Origin: Microlunatus flavus | GTDB lineage: Bacteria; Actinomycetota; Actinomycetes; Propionibacteriales; Propionibacteriaceae | DNA: 64,000 bases | Direction of reading: 5' to 3' | NCBI RefSeq assembly: GCF_900110855.1 | Contig: NZ_FOFA01000009.1 | Coordinates: forward strand, 1-64,000 | Shown here: positions 40,743-52,334 of the stretch, piece by piece | Position numbering within the stretch: the stretch's first letter is position 1 | Layout: every line of letters starts with the position of its first letter | Position numbers and translations under genes: made by a program | The notes under the pieces: model-generated | Told to the model about the DNA's origin: nothing | What the model saw: only the letters and a program-made list of their open reading frames with translations | Databases searched by the model: none

Positions 40743-41735
40743 CTACGCCTTCACGCGGTTGATGCTGTACGCGAGCGTCGCCGGCTCACCGGTGGCGGTG
40801 AAGCGGGCGTTGGGGAGGTACAGGTACTTGCCCGCGCGGGCCACCGTGCTGGGCACGTCGAAGGCCGGGCTGGTGATGGTGCGCCGGAGCTCGCCCCGCG
40901 TGCCGGCCTGGTTCAGCACGACGACGGCGATCTTGTCGAGGCGGTTCTGGACCGCGTACAGCGTGCGGCCCTTGAGCAGCAGCCCGTCGCCGGCGGTGAG
41001 GGCGTACCCGCCGAGGTCGACGACCGTGGCGACGCCCGTCCTCGGGTCGACCCGGAACAGCTGCCCGGTGTCGGACTTGACGACCAGCAGCGCGGTGCCG
41101 TCGGGCGTGCGGACGATGCCGTTGGCGTTCGTCCCCGCGGTCTGCTTCCAGTCGCCGGTCAGGTCGACGGTCGTGACGCGCCGCGGGTGGCGGCGGTCGA
41201 CCCGGTAGAGCTGCGGGCGCACGGAGTCGGTGAACCACACGTACCGGCCGGCGAGGACCTCGTCGTTGACGAACGACGGCTTCTCCGTGCTGACGTCCTG
41301 CGCGAGCGTGATGCTCGCGAGCACCTTCCCGGTACGGGTGTCGAGGACCCGGGCGTCCCCGGCTGCGCCGCCGGCCACCCAGAGGCGTCGGCCGTCGACC
41401 TTCAGCCCCAGCGACGGCGTGCCCGGGCCCTTGGACAGGACCCGGCCGTTCCCGGTGCGCAGGTCGGCGACGTAGATGTCGCCGGTGGCCCGCGAGCCGG
41501 AGTAGACCTTCGTGCCCTTGACGGCGATGCCCTCGGGCTGGAAGCCGATGGGCAGGGCGATGGAGGCCGGACCGGGAGCGCCGTGGTCGTGCTTCGGCTT
41601 CGCGGAGGCGGCGTCGGCCCCCACGAGCACCAGGCCGGCGCCCAGGCCGAGCGTGGTAAGCCCCACGACCGCGCGCCGGAGACCGGTGGCGAGGCGGGAC
41701 GGGCGGCGTACGGAGGGGCGGGACGGCTCTGTCAT
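40743..41735 (-). CDS. Secreted beta-propeller protein
   Basis: The 330-residue protein has a Sec signal peptide. A basic start (RRPSRLATGLRRAVVGLTTL) leads to a hydrophobic core (GLGAGLVLVGADAASA) and then KPKHDHG. Repeating blade motifs follow: PEGIAVKGTKVYSGSRATGD, IYVADLRTGNGRVL, LWVAGGAAGDARVLDTRTG and LYRVDRRHPRRVTTVDL. The layout resembles SMP-30/YVTN-type propellers. Function unknown. It sits between rplO and secY, an unusual place, with hairpins on both sides. Confidence 0.72.
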   Translation of the reverse strand: MTEPSRPSVRRPSRLATGLRRAVVGLTTLGLGAGLVLVGADAASAKPKHDHGAPGPASIALPIGFQPEGIAVKGTKVYSGSRATGDIYVADLRTGNGRVLSKGPGTPSLGLKVDGRRLWVAGGAAGDARVLDTRTGKVLASITLAQDVSTEKPSFVNDEVLAGRYVWFTDSVRPQLYRVDRRHPRRVTTVDLTGDWKQTAGTNANGIVRTPDGTALLVVKSDTGQLFRVDPRTGVATVVDLGGYALTAGDGLLLKGRTLYAVQNRLDKIAVVVLNQAGTRGELRRTITSPAFDVPSTVARAGKYLYLPNARFTATGEPATLAYSINRVKA

Positions 41736-41867
41736 GGCGTTCCTCGTGGTCGTGGGCCGGTGGTTGAGAAGTCAACGTCATCGGCCCCGCCAGGGGAAGA
41801 CCTGGAGCGCTGAGAATCCGCTCAGGGCCCGCCCGTTCCGCGAGCACCCGTGGGCCCCCGGGGACAC

Positions 41868-41903
41868 CGAAGGGCCGCCCGCAGGTACGCGGGCGGCCCT
41901 TCG
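41868..41903. terminator. Terminator after rplO
   Basis: CGAAGGGCCGCCCGC (41868-41882) and GCGGGCGGCCCTTCG (41889-41903) form a perfect 15-bp stem with a 6-nt loop, 40 bp past the rplO stop. It ends the S10-spc transcript. Confidence 0.78.
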
Positions 41904-41943
41904 GACCGGTTCCGGCCCCCGGGTCACGGGGTCCGGACGTTCG

Positions 41944-42387
41944 TCACAGCTGGGTGGTGCTCCCACCGGCAGCCGCGATCTTGTCCTTCGCGCTGCCGGA
42001 GAACGCGTGGGCGCTGACCTGCACGGGCACGCTGATCTCCCCGCTGCCGAGGACCTTGACGGGGTGCCCCGAGCGGACCGCCCCGGCGGCGACGAGCTCG
42101 TCGACGCCCACGGTGCCGCCCTGCGGGAACAGGCTGCCGAGCCGGTCCAGGTTCACGACCTGGTACTCGACGCGGAACGGGTTCTTGAACCCGCGCAGCT
42201 TGGGCAGCCGCATCTGGAGCGGCATCTGCCCGCCCTCGAAGTTGGCCGGGGTGCCCTTGCGAGCGCCCGTGCCCTTGGTGCCACGGCCGGCGGTCTTGCC
42301 GCCCTTGCCGCCCTCGCCTCGACCCACGCGGGTCTTGGCCGTCTTCGCGCCCGGGGCCGGGCGCAGGTGGTGGACCTTGAGAGCCAT
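41944..42387 (-). CDS. rplO: 50S ribosomal protein L15
   Basis: The 147-residue protein matches L15: [60 protein letters not shown] and [20 protein letters not shown]. It is a late-assembling 50S protein. It follows rpmD by 1 bp and is the last gene of the long ribosomal operon, with a terminator after it. Confidence 0.97.
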   Translation of the reverse strand: MALKVHHLRPAPGAKTAKTRVGRGEGGKGGKTAGRGTKGTGARKGTPANFEGGQMPLQMRLPKLRGFKNPFRVEYQVVNLDRLGSLFPQGGTVGVDELVAAGAVRSGHPVKVLGSGEISVPVQVSAHAFSGSAKDKIAAAGGSTTQL

Positions 42388-42388
42388 G

Positions 42389-42571
42389 TCAGCTCACCTC
42401 CTCGACGGTCACCAGGTGGGCGACCGTGCTGATCATGCCGCGGACCTCGGGCCGGTCCTCGCGGACCGAGGAGTCCCCGATCTTGCGCAGGCCGAGGGTC
42501 CGGAGCGTGTCGCGCTGGTTCTGCTTGCCGCCGACGCTGCTGCGGATCTGACGGACCAGGAGCTGCGTCAC
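42389..42571 (-). CDS. rpmD: 50S ribosomal protein L30
   Basis: The 60-residue protein starts at GTG 42571 ([20 protein letters not shown]). The core [20 protein letters not shown] and [13 protein letters not shown] are L30. The start overlaps the rpsE stop by 4 bp (GTGA). Upstream-extended readings are spurious. Confidence 0.96.
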   Translation of the reverse strand: MTQLLVRQIRSSVGGKQNQRDTLRTLGLRKIGDSSVREDRPEVRGMISTVAHLVTVEEVS

Positions 42572-43173
42572 GACGTGGTCACCGCCTCGCGGGCCCGCAG
42601 GATCGCGGCGGGCGTGACCTGCTCGACGGACAGCCCACGACGACGGGCGACCTGCTCGGGCTGCTCGAGCCCCTGCAACGCCGCGACGGTCGCGTGGACC
42701 ACGTTGATGGCGTTGGCCGAGCCGAGCGACTTGGCGAGCACGTCGTGCACGCCGGCGCACTCGAGCACCGCACGGGCCGAACCGCCCGCGATCACACCGG
42801 TACCGGGCGACGCCGGACGCAGCATGACCACACCGGCCGCCTTCTCACCCTGCACGGGGTGCGGGATGGTGCCCTGGATGCGCGGGACGGCGAAGAAGTG
42901 CTTCTTGGCCTCCTCGACACCCTTGGCGATCGCCGCGGGCACCTCCTTGGCCTTGCCGTAGCCGACACCCACGGTGCCGTCGCCGTCGCCCACCACGACC
43001 AGCGCGGTGAAGCTGAAGCGGCGACCACCCTTCACGACCTTCGCCACCCGGTTGATGGCGACGACGCGCTCGATGTAGTTGCTCTTCTCGGCAGGCCCAC
43101 CGCGGCCGCCGTCACGGCCGCCGCCACGACGGTCGCCGCCCTGGCCGCCTCCGCGGCGCTGGGTTCCACTCAT
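42568..43173 (-). CDS. rpsE: 30S ribosomal protein S5
   Basis: The 201-residue protein carries S5 motifs [60 protein letters not shown] and [16 protein letters not shown]. Residues 1-28 are a Gly/Arg/Gln-rich extension ([20 protein letters not shown]), likely disordered. S5 helps decoding fidelity and mRNA unwinding. Confidence 0.97.
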   Translation of the reverse strand: MSGTQRRGGGQGGDRRGGGRDGGRGGPAEKSNYIERVVAINRVAKVVKGGRRFSFTALVVVGDGDGTVGVGYGKAKEVPAAIAKGVEEAKKHFFAVPRIQGTIPHPVQGEKAAGVVMLRPASPGTGVIAGGSARAVLECAGVHDVLAKSLGSANAINVVHATVAALQGLEQPEQVARRRGLSVEQVTPAAILRAREAVTTS

Positions 43174-43212
43174 CTGACTTCCCTCTTCCTGATTCCTACG
43201 AAGCCGTGCCGG

Positions 43213-43596
43213 TCAGAAGCCGAGGCCGGCTTCGCGGGCGGCGTCGGCCAGGGCCGCGATCCGTCCGTGGTACTTGTTGCCGGCGCGGTCGAAGACGACC
43301 TGCTCGACACCAGCCGCCTTGGCGCGGGAGGCGACGAGTTCGCCGACCTGGCGCGCCTTGGCCGACTTGTCACCCTCGGTGCCCCGGAGGTCACCCTCCA
43401 TCGTCGAGGCGTACGCCAGCGTGCGGCCGGCGACGTCGTCGATCACCTGGGCGGTGATGTGGCGGGCCGAACGGGTGACGACCAGCCGCGGGCGGTCGGG
43501 CGCACCGAAGATCTTCTTGCGACCCCGGACCTGACGACGCAGGCGTGAACGCGTCTTGGCCGCGGTGCCCTTGTGCTGCGACAGCGAGACAGCCAT
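43213..43596 (-). CDS. rplR: 50S ribosomal protein L18
   Basis: The 127-residue 5S-rRNA-binding protein has [40 protein letters not shown] and [23 protein letters not shown] 43596 overlaps the rplF stop by one base; GTG 43599 is an alternative. Confidence 0.96.
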   Translation of the reverse strand: MAVSLSQHKGTAAKTRSRLRRQVRGRKKIFGAPDRPRLVVTRSARHITAQVIDDVAGRTLAYASTMEGDLRGTEGDKSAKARQVGELVASRAKAAGVEQVVFDRAGNKYHGRIAALADAAREAGLGF

Positions 43597-44138
43597 CACT
43601 TACCAGCCTTTCCGGCCTTCATGCGGACGTGCTCGCCCACGTAGCGCACGCCCTTGCCCTTGTAGGGCTCCGGCTTGCGCAGCTTGCGGATGTTCGCGGC
43701 GACCTCGCCCACCTGCTGCTTGTCGATGCCGATGACCGAGAAGCGGGTCGGCGCCTCGACGTTGAACGTGATGCCCTCGGGGGCGGTCACGTTCACGGGG
43801 TGGCTGTAGCCGAGCGCGAACTCGAGCTGCGTCGGACCCTTGGCCACGACGCGGTAGCCGACGCCGCGGATCTCGAGCTTCTTCTCGTAGCCGGCCGTCA
43901 CGCCCTGGACCATGTTGGCCACCAGGGTGCGGGTCAGGCCGTGCAGCGAGCGGCTCACGCGCTCGTCGTCGGGGCGGCTCACCTCGAGCTCGCCGTTCTC
44001 GGCGCGCGCGATGGTGATGGGCTGGGCGACGACGTGGTTGAGGGTGCCCTTCGGGCCCTTCACCTCGACGTGCTGGCCGTCCAGGGTCACTTCGACGCCG
44101 GACGGGACGGGGACCGGCAGCCTGCCGATGCGGGACAT
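43596..44138 (-). CDS. rplF: 50S ribosomal protein L6
   Basis: The 180-residue protein has the two L6 domains: [47 protein letters not shown]-type segment [20 protein letters not shown] and [15 protein letters not shown]. It contacts the sarcin-ricin loop region. Confidence 0.97.
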   Translation of the reverse strand: MSRIGRLPVPVPSGVEVTLDGQHVEVKGPKGTLNHVVAQPITIARAENGELEVSRPDDERVSRSLHGLTRTLVANMVQGVTAGYEKKLEIRGVGYRVVAKGPTQLEFALGYSHPVNVTAPEGITFNVEAPTRFSVIGIDKQQVGEVAANIRKLRKPEPYKGKGVRYVGEHVRMKAGKAGK

Positions 44139-44168
44139 CTCTTTACCTACTCTCCGTGGCTCGCCGGG

Positions 44169-44576
44169 TCACCAGACGTAGGCGACGACTTCGCCGCCGA
44201 CGCCGCTGCGGTGGGCCTGACGGTCGGTCAGCAGCCCCTGGGAGGTCGAGATGATCGCGATCCCCAGGCCACCGAGAACCTTGGGCAGACCGGTGGACTT
44301 CGCGTACACGCGCAGGCCGGGCTTGGACACGCGCCGGACGCCGGCGATGGCCCGCTCCCGGTTGGTCCCGTACTTGAGCGTGATCGACAGCGTGCGGCCG
44401 ACCTCGCCCTCGGCGGGCTCGTTGACCTCGTAGCCCGCGATGTAGCCCTCGGACGTGAGGATCTCGGCGATGCCGACCTTGATGGTGCTGCTGGGCATGG
44501 TCGCCGTGTCGTGGAACGCCTGCGAGGCGTTCCGGACGCGGGTCAGCATGTCCGCGATCGGGTCTGTCATGGTCAT
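44169..44576 (-). CDS. rpsH: 30S ribosomal protein S8
   Basis: The 135-residue 16S-binding protein has [40 protein letters not shown] and [22 protein letters not shown] 44576 or 44570 could start it. In E. coli S8 is the spc repressor; no matching mRNA site was traced here. Confidence 0.97.
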   Translation of the reverse strand: MTMTDPIADMLTRVRNASQAFHDTATMPSSTIKVGIAEILTSEGYIAGYEVNEPAEGEVGRTLSITLKYGTNRERAIAGVRRVSKPGLRVYAKSTGLPKVLGGLGIAIISTSQGLLTDRQAHRSGVGGEVVAYVW

Positions 44577-44661
44577 GGGTGCTGCTTCTTTCTCGCGCGG
44601 TTTCCCTCACCGAGGGACCTGCAGCGTGGGATCGGTGCCCGGGCCCGCTGAGGGGCCCTGG

Positions 44662-44847
44662 TCACCAGGAGGACTTGGTGATGCCGGGGAGCTCGCCCTT
44701 GTGCGACATGTCGCGGAAGCAGATCCGGCACAGGCCGAACTTGCGGTAGACCGCGCGCGGCCGGCCGCACTTCTGGCAACGGGTGTACGCGCGGACCGCG
44801 AACTTGGGCTTGCGGGCCTGCTTGACCTTGAGTGCTGTCTTCGCCAT
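44662..44847 (-). CDS. rpsZ: 30S ribosomal protein S14, type Z
   Basis: The 61-residue short S14 carries the zinc ribbon: [20 protein letters not shown] with two CxxC pairs. It is the zinc-requiring form, so a zinc-free paralog may exist elsewhere. It sits between rplE and rpsH. Confidence 0.96.
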   Translation of the reverse strand: MAKTALKVKQARKPKFAVRAYTRCQKCGRPRAVYRKFGLCRICFRDMSHKGELPGITKSSW

Positions 44848-44859
44848 CTGTCTTGTTCC

Positions 44860-45450
44860 TCAGTTGGTCCGGAAGGGGAAGCCGAGGCCGCGCAGCAGGG
44901 CCCGGCCCTGCTCGTCGGTCGTGGCGGTCGTCACGAAGGTGATGTCCATGCCGCGCGTGCGGTCGATCCGGTCCGGGTCGATCTCGTGGAACATGACCTG
45001 CTCGTTGAGGCCGAAGGTGTAGTTCCCGTTGCCGTCGAACTGCTTCGGCGAGAGGCCGCGGAAGTCACGGATACGGGGCAGCGCGAGGCTGACCAGACGG
45101 TCCGCGAACTCCCACATGCGGTCGCCGCGCAGCGTGACGTGCGCACCGATCGGCATGCCCTCGCGCAGCTTGAACTGGGCGATGGACTTGCGGGCCCGGG
45201 TCACCTGCGGCTTCTGGCCGGTGATCGCGGCCAGGTCGCGGGTCGCCCCGTCGATCAGCTTCGAGTCACGGGCGGCGTCGCCGACACCCATGTTCACGAC
45301 AACCTTGACCAGGCGCGGGATCTGCATGACGTTGGCGAAGCCGAACTCGGTGTTCAGCGCGGGCGCGATCTCGTCGCGGTAGCGCTGCTTGAGCCGGGGC
45401 ACCGGACGAGCCGTGCGCTCCTGGGTCTCCTCGGCGGCGGTGGTGGTCAT
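44860..45450 (-). CDS. rplE: 50S ribosomal protein L5
   Basis: The 196-residue 5S-binding protein contains [60 protein letters not shown] and [20 protein letters not shown]. The ATG overlaps the rplX stop by one base. Confidence 0.97.
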   Translation of the reverse strand: MTTTAAEETQERTARPVPRLKQRYRDEIAPALNTEFGFANVMQIPRLVKVVVNMGVGDAARDSKLIDGATRDLAAITGQKPQVTRARKSIAQFKLREGMPIGAHVTLRGDRMWEFADRLVSLALPRIRDFRGLSPKQFDGNGNYTFGLNEQVMFHEIDPDRIDRTRGMDITFVTTATTDEQGRALLRGLGFPFRTN

Positions 45451-45860
45451 CAGATCTCCTCCCCGGTCACCCGGGCGATCCGCATGCTGCGGGTCGACTT
45501 GTACTCGCTGCCGTCGGGACGGCGCTTGGTCACCTCGACGCGCTCGTAGCCCACGCGGGTCACGACCTCGTCGCCGTCGCCGTTCTTGACGACCAGCTGC
45601 ACGTTGGACGCGTGCACCGGCGCCTCGGAGGAGACGATGCCGCCCTTCGTGGTCTGGCGCGACTGCGGCTGGGCCGAGCTGTCCTTGAGGTGGCGCTTGA
45701 CGATGTTCACGCCGGCGACGGTCACGGTGCCACGCTCGGGCTGGGTCGCGAGGACCTCACCGACCAGGCCCTTGTCCTTGCCGGCGATGACCTTGACGCG
45801 GTCACCCTTGCGCACGTGCAGCTTGACGCTCTTCGTCGGCTTGGTGGACGTCCGTGCCAT
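45450..45860 (-). CDS. rplX: 50S ribosomal protein L24
   Basis: The 136-residue protein has the KOW motif [20 protein letters not shown] and [38 protein letters not shown] follows. It is longer than E. coli L24 by a C-terminal strand region ([20 protein letters not shown]) typical of actinobacteria. L24 initiates 50S assembly. Confidence 0.96.
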   Translation of the reverse strand: MARTSTKPTKSVKLHVRKGDRVKVIAGKDKGLVGEVLATQPERGTVTVAGVNIVKRHLKDSSAQPQSRQTTKGGIVSSEAPVHASNVQLVVKNGDGDEVVTRVGYERVEVTKRRPDGSEYKSTRSMRIARVTGEEI

Positions 45861-45861
45861 G

Positions 45862-46233
45862 TCAGATCACCTCCGGGGCGAGCGAGATGATGCGCATGAA
45901 GCGCTTCTCGCGGAGCTCACGGCCGACCGGGCCGAAGATGCGGGTGCCGCGCGGCTCGGCGCCGTCGGCACGGAGGATCACGGCGGCGTTCTCGTCGAAC
46001 TTGATGTACGACCCGTCGCCGCGACGGTTCTCCTTGACGGTGCGCACGACGACCGCCTTGACGACGTCGCCCTTCTTGACGTTGCCGCCGGGGATGGCGT
46101 CCTTGACGGTGGCGACGATGACGTCGCCGATGCCGGCGTAGCGACGACCGGACCCGCCGAGCACGCGGATGCACAAGATCTCCTTGGCACCCGTGTTGTC
46201 GGCGACCTTGAGCCGCGACTCCTGCTGGATCAT
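45862..46233 (-). CDS. rplN: 50S ribosomal protein L14
   Basis: The 123-residue protein starts [40 protein letters not shown] and [20 protein letters not shown] complete the L14 signature. It contacts 16S h14 and is a binding site for translation factors. It lies 1 bp before rplX and 112 bp after rpsQ. Confidence 0.97.
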   Translation of the reverse strand: MIQQESRLKVADNTGAKEILCIRVLGGSGRRYAGIGDVIVATVKDAIPGGNVKKGDVVKAVVVRTVKENRRGDGSYIKFDENAAVILRADGAEPRGTRIFGPVGRELREKRFMRIISLAPEVI

Positions 46234-46345
46234 CTGCTGTCTCCTGGTTGTCTCACCGGTTCCCTCGCGGGCCTGGTGGAACTCGTGCCCTCAGCCCGTA
46301 CGAGCCGGGGGCCTTGCTGGTCCTGCTGTGAGAAGGCTGTCTGCC

Positions 46346-46639
46346 TTACTTCGCCTTCTCGAGGATCTCCACGAGCCGCCAGCGCTTGGTGGCGCTGAGG
46401 GGCCGGGTCTCCATGATCCGGACGCGGTCGCCCACGCCGGCGCTGTTCGCCTCGTCGTGGGCCTTCAGCCGCACGCTCTGACGGAGGACCTTGCCGTAGA
46501 GGCGGTGCTTGACCCGGTCCTCGACGGCGACCACGACGGTCTTGTCCATCTTGTCGCTGACCACGTAGCCCTCGCGGACCTTGCGCGCGCTGCGCTCGGT
46601 CGTCGAGGCCTCGACGGTCTCGTTCGTCGTCTCGCTCAT
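46346..46639 (-). CDS. rpsQ: 30S ribosomal protein S17
   Basis: The 97-residue OB-fold protein has [40 protein letters not shown] and [21 protein letters not shown] 20-residue acidic/Thr lead precedes the core. The ATG overlaps the rpmC stop by 4 bp. The 112-bp gap to rplN has no gene. Confidence 0.96.
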   Translation of the reverse strand: MSETTNETVEASTTERSARKVREGYVVSDKMDKTVVVAVEDRVKHRLYGKVLRQSVRLKAHDEANSAGVGDRVRIMETRPLSATKRWRLVEILEKAK

Positions 46640-46884
46640 GCGTTCACTTCCTCGGCAACCTCTGCGTCGGGATCGGTCGTGATCCCGAGCTCGCGCTCGG
46701 TGAGCACGGTGTAGATCCGGGCGATGTCCTTGCGCACGGCGCGCAGGCGGCCGTGGCTCTCCAGCTGCCCGGTGGCGTTGGAGAAGCGGAGCCCGAAGAG
46801 CTCCTCCTTCAGCTCGCCGACCTTGCGGTCCAGCTCGCTGCGCGACAGGCCGCGCAGCTCGGCGGCGGTCAGTCCCTTGGCCAT
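46636..46884 (-). CDS. rpmC: 50S ribosomal protein L29
   Basis: The 82-residue helical hairpin protein has [20 protein letters not shown] and [20 protein letters not shown], then [17 protein letters not shown]. It sits at the tunnel exit beside L23. A short acidic tail ([12 protein letters not shown]) is extra. Confidence 0.95.
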   Translation of the reverse strand: MAKGLTAAELRGLSRSELDRKVGELKEELFGLRFSNATGQLESHGRLRAVRKDIARIYTVLTERELGITTDPDAEVAEEVNA

Positions 46885-47303
46885 CAGATGTCACCTGCTT
46901 CGCGCTTGATGAAGCGCGCCTTCATCGGCAGCTTGTGGATCGCCAGGCGCATCGCCTCACGAGCCACCTCTTCGTCGACGCCGGCCAGCTCGAAGAGCAC
47001 GCGGCCCGGCTTGATGTTGGCGATCCACCACTCCGGCGAGCCCTTGCCGGAACCCATGCGGGTCTCGGCGGGCTTCTTGGTGAGCGGGCGGTCCGGGTAG
47101 ACGTTGATCCAGACCTTGCCGCCACGCTTGATGTGGCGGGTCATGGCGATACGCGCGGACTCGATCTGGCGGTTGGTGAGGTACGAGGCCTCGACCGCCT
47201 GGATGCCGAACTCGCCGAACGCCAGCGAGGTGCCGCCCTTGGCCGCACCGGTCCGCTTCGGGTGGTGCTGCTTGCGGAACTTGACCTTGCGAGGGATCAG
47301 CAT
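46884..47303 (-). CDS. rplP: 50S ribosomal protein L16
   Basis: The 139-residue protein has [40 protein letters not shown] and [20 protein letters not shown], which are diagnostic. It lines the A-site tRNA path. It overlaps rpmC by one base and follows rpsC by 2 bp. Confidence 0.97.
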   Translation of the reverse strand: MLIPRKVKFRKQHHPKRTGAAKGGTSLAFGEFGIQAVEASYLTNRQIESARIAMTRHIKRGGKVWINVYPDRPLTKKPAETRMGSGKGSPEWWIANIKPGRVLFELAGVDEEVAREAMRLAIHKLPMKARFIKREAGDI

Positions 47304-47305
47304 GC

Positions 47306-48151
<846 letters not shown>

Positions 48152-48153
48152 GC

Positions 48154-48555
48154 TCAGGCCTCCTTGGTCTTGGGCTCGACGACGACGGTGATGTGGCTGC
48201 TCCGCTTGAGGATGCGGCTCGCGCTCCCCTTCGCCCGCGGGCGGATGCGGCGCATGGTGACGCCCTCGTCCACGAACGCGGCCGAGATGAACAGGTCGTC
48301 GCGGCGCAGGTTGTGCGTCTGCTCCGCGTTGGCCGCCGCGCTCGCGACGACCTTGTAGACCGGCTCGCTCGCGGCCTGCGGCGCGAACTTGAGGGTGTCC
48401 AGGGCCGCGTTCACGTCCATGCCGCGCACCAGGTCGACGACCCGGCGGCTCTTGGTCGCGGAGATGCGGACCTGCTTCGCGATCGCGTACGACCCCGGAC
48501 GGTCGCCGAGCAGCGCCTTGCGCCGGCTCGGGCGGGAGTCCTTGTCCTTGCTCAT
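48154..48555 (-). CDS. rplV: 50S ribosomal protein L22
   Basis: The 133-residue protein has [40 protein letters not shown] and the beta-hairpin [20 protein letters not shown] that lines the exit tunnel. A lead of about 22 residues precedes the conserved start. Confidence 0.97.
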   Translation of the reverse strand: MSKDKDSRPSRRKALLGDRPGSYAIAKQVRISATKSRRVVDLVRGMDVNAALDTLKFAPQAASEPVYKVVASAAANAEQTHNLRRDDLFISAAFVDEGVTMRRIRPRAKGSASRILKRSSHITVVVEPKTKEA

Positions 48556-48583
48556 GAGTGCTCTTCTCCTCTGCGCCCGCCGC

Positions 48584-48865
48584 TCAGCGGCGGCGCGCCT
48601 TCCGGTCGTCCTTGACGTGGCCGCGGAAGGTACGGGTGGGCGCGAACTCGCCCAGCTTGTGACCGACCATCGCCTCGGTCACGAAGACCGGGACGTGCTT
48701 GCGGCCGTCGTGCACCGCGATCGTGTGGCCGAGCATGTCGGGCACGATCATCGAGCGACGCGACCAGGTGCGGATGACGTTCTTGGTCCCCCGCGTGTTC
48801 TGCACCTCGACCTTCTTGGCCAGGTGGTCGTCGACGAACGGGCCCTTCTTCAGGCTGCGTGGCAT
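48584..48865 (-). CDS. rpsS: 30S ribosomal protein S19
   Basis: The 93-residue protein is S19: [40 protein letters not shown] and [20 protein letters not shown]. It lies in the 30S head beside S13. Confidence 0.97.
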   Translation of the reverse strand: MPRSLKKGPFVDDHLAKKVEVQNTRGTKNVIRTWSRRSMIVPDMLGHTIAVHDGRKHVPVFVTEAMVGHKLGEFAPTRTFRGHVKDDRKARRR

Positions 48866-48883
48866 CTTCTACTTCGCTCCTGC

Positions 48884-49720
48884 TCAGCGCTTCTTGCCGG
48901 ACTTGCGGCGGCGGACGATCTGGCGGTTGCTCGCCTTGTTGGGGTTGCGGGTACGGCCCTCGGGCTTGCCCCACGGCGACACCGGGTGGCGACCACCGGA
49001 CGTCTTGCCCTCACCACCACCGTGCGGGTGGTCGATCGGGTTCATGGCAACACCGCGGACGGTCGGACGCTTCCCCTTCCAGCGGTTGCGCCCGGCCTTG
49101 CCCCAGTTGATGTTGGACTGCTCGGCGTTGCCGACCGCGCCGACCGTGGCGCGGCAGCGGACGTCGACCATCCGCATCTCGCCGGACGGCATGCGCAGCG
49201 TGGCGTTCTTGCCCTCGCGGGCCACCAGCTGGATGCTCGCGCCGGCCGAGCGGCCGAGCTTGGCGCCGCCGCCCGGTCGCAGCTCGACGGCGTGGATCGT
49301 CGTACCGACGGGGATGCGGGCCAGCGGCAGGTTGTTGCCCGGCTTGATGTCGGCGGCCTCGCCGGCCTCGACAGCAGCGCCCTGGCTCAGCCCGTTCGGC
49401 GCGATGATGTAGCGCTTCTCGCCGTCCGCGAAGTGCAGCAGCGCGATCCGCGCCGTGCGGTTCGGGTCGTACTCGATGTGCGCGACCTTGGCCGGCACGC
49501 CGTCCTTGTCGTAGCGCTTGAAGTCGACCAGGCGGTAGGCCTGCTTGTGACCGCCACCGATGTGCCGGGTGGTGATCCGGCCGGTGTTGTTGCGGCCGCC
49601 GGTCTTCGGGCTGGGGACGAGGAGCGACTTCTCCGGCGTCGACCGGGTCAGCTCGACGAAGTCGGCCACGGACGAGCCGCGACGGCCCGGGGTGGTCGGC
49701 TTGTACTTACGGATACCCAT
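48884..49720 (-). CDS. rplB: 50S ribosomal protein L2
   Basis: The 278-residue protein has [40 protein letters not shown] and the peptidyl-transferase-region loop [20 protein letters not shown] with its conserved His. It is required for subunit joining. Confidence 0.98.
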   Translation of the reverse strand: MGIRKYKPTTPGRRGSSVADFVELTRSTPEKSLLVPSPKTGGRNNTGRITTRHIGGGHKQAYRLVDFKRYDKDGVPAKVAHIEYDPNRTARIALLHFADGEKRYIIAPNGLSQGAAVEAGEAADIKPGNNLPLARIPVGTTIHAVELRPGGGAKLGRSAGASIQLVAREGKNATLRMPSGEMRMVDVRCRATVGAVGNAEQSNINWGKAGRNRWKGKRPTVRGVAMNPIDHPHGGGEGKTSGGRHPVSPWGKPEGRTRNPNKASNRQIVRRRKSGKKR

Positions 49721-49738
49721 GACAGATCAGTCCTTCGC

Positions 49739-50047
49739 TCAGCTCGCCGGAGCCGAGAAGATGTCGATGCGCTGGCCGTCGGCCACCGAGACGATGGCGC
49801 GCTTGGTGTCGGGCCGCTTGCCGGTGCCGGAGCGGGTGCGCCGCTTCTTGCCGGAGCGGTTCAGGGTGTTGACCCCGGTGACCTTGACGTCGAACACCGA
49901 CTCGACCGCGATCTTGATCTCGGTCTTGTTGGCGTCCGTCGCGACGAGGAACGTGTACTTGTTCTCGTCGAGCAGCGCGTACGACTTCTCGCTGACGACG
50001 GGCGCCAGCAGGATGTCGCGGTGGTTGCGGATCTTGATGGAGCTCAC
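49739..50047 (-). CDS. rplW: 50S ribosomal protein L23
   Basis: The 102-residue protein has [40 protein letters not shown] and [20 protein letters not shown]. It is the tunnel-exit docking site for trigger factor and SRP. It overlaps rplD by 4 bp. Confidence 0.97.
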   Translation of the reverse strand: MSSIKIRNHRDILLAPVVSEKSYALLDENKYTFLVATDANKTEIKIAVESVFDVKVTGVNTLNRSGKKRRTRSGTGKRPDTKRAIVSVADGQRIDIFSAPAS

Positions 50048-50886
50048 TGGGCGTCCCCTTCGGCCTCGGGCGTGGGCTGGACGGCGACGGGCTCGCCGGC
50101 GGCGGTGACGTCGTCGGTCGGCTCGAGCACCTCGGCCACGCTCGCGGCGGCCGCGGCCAGCTCGGCGTTGCTCGGCTCGGCCGAACCCTCGACCGAGGCG
50201 GCGTCGAGCTCGTCCTCAAAGACCTCGCTCCCGCGGGCCGAGGCCTTGGCGGAGCGGCCGGAGACCGGGCCGGCCACGAAGGCGTCGAGCGCGGCGGAGG
50301 TGAAGACCACCTCGTCGCACACGAGCACGTCGTAGGCGTTCAGCTGGTCGACCGAGATCACGTGGACCGTGGCGACGTTGCGCAGGCTGATCCAGGCGAG
50401 GTCGTCGTCGCGGTGCAGGACCACGAGGACCTTGTCGGTCTGCGCCACCCGCGAGAGGGAGGCGAGCGCCGCCTTCGTCGAGGGCGTGTCACCGGCGACG
50501 AGGTCGCTGACCACGTGCACGCGGCCGTCGCGGGCCCGGTCGGAGAGCGCCCCGCGCAGGGCGGCGGCGATCATCTTCTTGGGCGTGCGCTGCGCGTAGC
50601 CGTGCGGCACGGGACCGTGGGCCACGCCACCGCCGGCGAACTGCGGCGAGCGGGTCGAGCCCTGGCGGGCGCGGCCGGTGCCCTTCTGGCGGTACGGCTT
50701 CTTGCCACCACCGCGGACGTCGCCGCGGGTCTTGGTGGCGTGGGTGCCCTGCCGGGCCGCCGCGAGCTGCGCGGTGACGACCTGGTGGATCAGGGGGATG
50801 TTCGTGGTCACGTCGAAGAGCTCGGCGGGGAGCTCGGTCGTGCCCGAGGTGCTGCCGTCGGCAGCGAGGACGTCAACGGTGCTCAC
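50044..50886 (-). CDS. rplD: 50S ribosomal protein L4 with long acidic tail
   Basis: Residues 1-210 are L4: [40 protein letters not shown] and [20 protein letters not shown] form the tunnel loop. The remaining about 70 residues ([20 protein letters not shown], then Ala/Glu/Pro-rich) are an acidic extension. GTG 50886 overlaps the rplC stop (GTGA). L4 autoregulates S10 operons in some bacteria; nothing here proves it. Confidence 0.96.
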   Translation of the reverse strand: MSTVDVLAADGSTSGTTELPAELFDVTTNIPLIHQVVTAQLAAARQGTHATKTRGDVRGGGKKPYRQKGTGRARQGSTRSPQFAGGGVAHGPVPHGYAQRTPKKMIAAALRGALSDRARDGRVHVVSDLVAGDTPSTKAALASLSRVAQTDKVLVVLHRDDDLAWISLRNVATVHVISVDQLNAYDVLVCDEVVFTSAALDAFVAGPVSGRSAKASARGSEVFEDELDAASVEGSAEPSNAELAAAAASVAEVLEPTDDVTAAGEPVAVQPTPEAEGDAQ

Positions 50887-51569
50887 TTGGCGTCTCCCTT
50901 CTTGCTGGCGCTGCGCAGGACGACCAGGCCGTTCTTGTTGCCCGGGATGGCGCCCTTGATCAGGACGAGGCCGCGCTCGGCGTCGATCGCGTGCACCTGC
51001 AGGTTCTGCACGGTGACGCGCTCCACACCCATGCGGCCGGCCATCTTGAGGCCCTTGAACACGCGACCGGGGGTCGCGCAGCCGCCGATGGAACCGGGCG
51101 AGCGGTGCTTGCGGTGGACACCGTGGCTGGCACGCAGGCCGTGGAAGCCGTGGCGCTTCATGACGCCCGCGGTCCCCTTGCCCTTGCTGACGCCGGTCAC
51201 GTCGATGACCTCGTCGGCGGCGAACAGCTCGGCCGTGACCTCCTGGCCGAGCGTGTACTCGCTGGCGTCGGCGGTCCGGATCTCGACGAGGTGCTTGCGC
51301 GGGGTGACCCCGGCGCGCTCGAAGTGGCCGGCGTCGGGCTTGGTGACCTGCTTGGCCTTGACGGCGCCGAAGCCGAGCTGGACGGCCGAGTAGCCGTCGG
51401 AGGAGGGCGTGCGGACCTGGGTCACGACGCACGGGCCGGCCTGGACGACGGTCACGGGCACGACGCGGTTGTTCGCGTCCCAGACCTGGGTCATGCCGAG
51501 CTTCTTGCCCAGCAGGCCCTTCACGGTGCGACCGGTCTGCGCGCCGGCCGAGATGGCAGTGGTGCTCAT
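50883..51569 (-). CDS. rplC: 50S ribosomal protein L3
   Basis: The 228-residue protein has [60 protein letters not shown] and KLKMAGRMG-like [20 protein letters not shown]. It is an early 50S assembly protein near the peptidyl transferase centre. It lies 13 bp after rpsJ. Confidence 0.97.
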   Translation of the reverse strand: MSTTAISAGAQTGRTVKGLLGKKLGMTQVWDANNRVVPVTVVQAGPCVVTQVRTPSSDGYSAVQLGFGAVKAKQVTKPDAGHFERAGVTPRKHLVEIRTADASEYTLGQEVTAELFAADEVIDVTGVSKGKGTAGVMKRHGFHGLRASHGVHRKHRSPGSIGGCATPGRVFKGLKMAGRMGVERVTVQNLQVHAIDAERGLVLIKGAIPGNKNGLVVLRSASKKGDAK

Positions 51570-51582
51570 GCTGATTCGATCC

Positions 51583-51891
51583 TCAGAGCTTGATCTCGAT
51601 GTCGACCCCGGCCGGCAGGTCGAGGCGCATCAGGGAGTCGACGGTCTTCGGGGTCGGGTCGATGATGTCGATGAGACGCTTGTGCGTACGCATCTCGAAC
51701 TGCTCCCGGCTGTCCTTGTACTTGTGCGGGGAGCGGATGACGACGTAGACGTTCTTCTCCGTCGGCAGCGGCACCGGGCCGGCGACGCGTGCACCCGTGC
51801 GGGTCACCGTGTCGACGATCTTGCGCGCCGAGGAGTCGATGACCTCGTGGTCGTAGGCCTTGAGCCTGATGCGGATCTTCTGTCCCGCCAC
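51583..51891 (-). CDS. rpsJ: 30S ribosomal protein S10
   Basis: The 102-residue protein starts at GTG 51891 ([20 protein letters not shown]). [20 protein letters not shown] and [20 protein letters not shown] confirm S10. Longer upstream frames are not conserved. It is the first gene of the S10 operon; S10 also acts as the antitermination partner NusE. Confidence 0.97.
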   Translation of the reverse strand: MAGQKIRIRLKAYDHEVIDSSARKIVDTVTRTGARVAGPVPLPTEKNVYVVIRSPHKYKDSREQFEMRTHKRLIDIIDPTPKTVDSLMRLDLPAGVDIEIKL

Positions 51892-52334
51892 CGTGTCCTC
51901 TTCTCGCTGTTCTCGTGCTGTCTCGTGCTGCAGTCGTACGGGTCCTGCTTGCGGTCTTCTCCGACCCCCGCGGTCGGGCGTGTCGCCCGTCCTCCGGCAC
52001 ACCACGACACTGCCTGCCCTGCCATGGGGTGTGGCCCGGTCGATCGGACGTGGTCCGGTCGGTCGAGCGGAACGAGGTCTCCTGGTGCGGCCGCGCCGGT
52101 CAGCGTCCGGTCGAGCCCGTTCCCGGGCCCGGAGAGACACACCTACCTGCGCGCACCCCGGCGACCTCGTCGGAGCAACCGGACAATCTTGTCAGACGCG
52201 CACGGACGGATCAAATCCGGGCGGACATCCTTGGCCTGGGCTCAGGCTCGGGCGTGACGTCGTCACCGCCCGGGAGGCCTCTAGGCTGGGCCGGTGCGCC
52301 CGCCGATCCCCCGTCGCCACCTGCAGGCTCGTTC
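51892..52334. other. Divergent gap with S10 operon leader
   Basis: No gene is seen in these 443 bp. The stretch holds the S10 promoter candidate on the minus strand and a leader of nearly 290 nt before rpsJ. The leader is rich in short GC stems but shows no motif I can name. The gamma-glutamyltransferase-like gene starts at its right end. Confidence 0.5.
52186..52214 (-). promoter_or_regulatory. Candidate S10 operon promoter
   Basis: On the minus strand TTGATC (52214-52209) and CAAGAT (52191-52186) are spaced by 17 bp. The start near 52179 would give a leader of about 288 nt. Confidence 0.6.
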
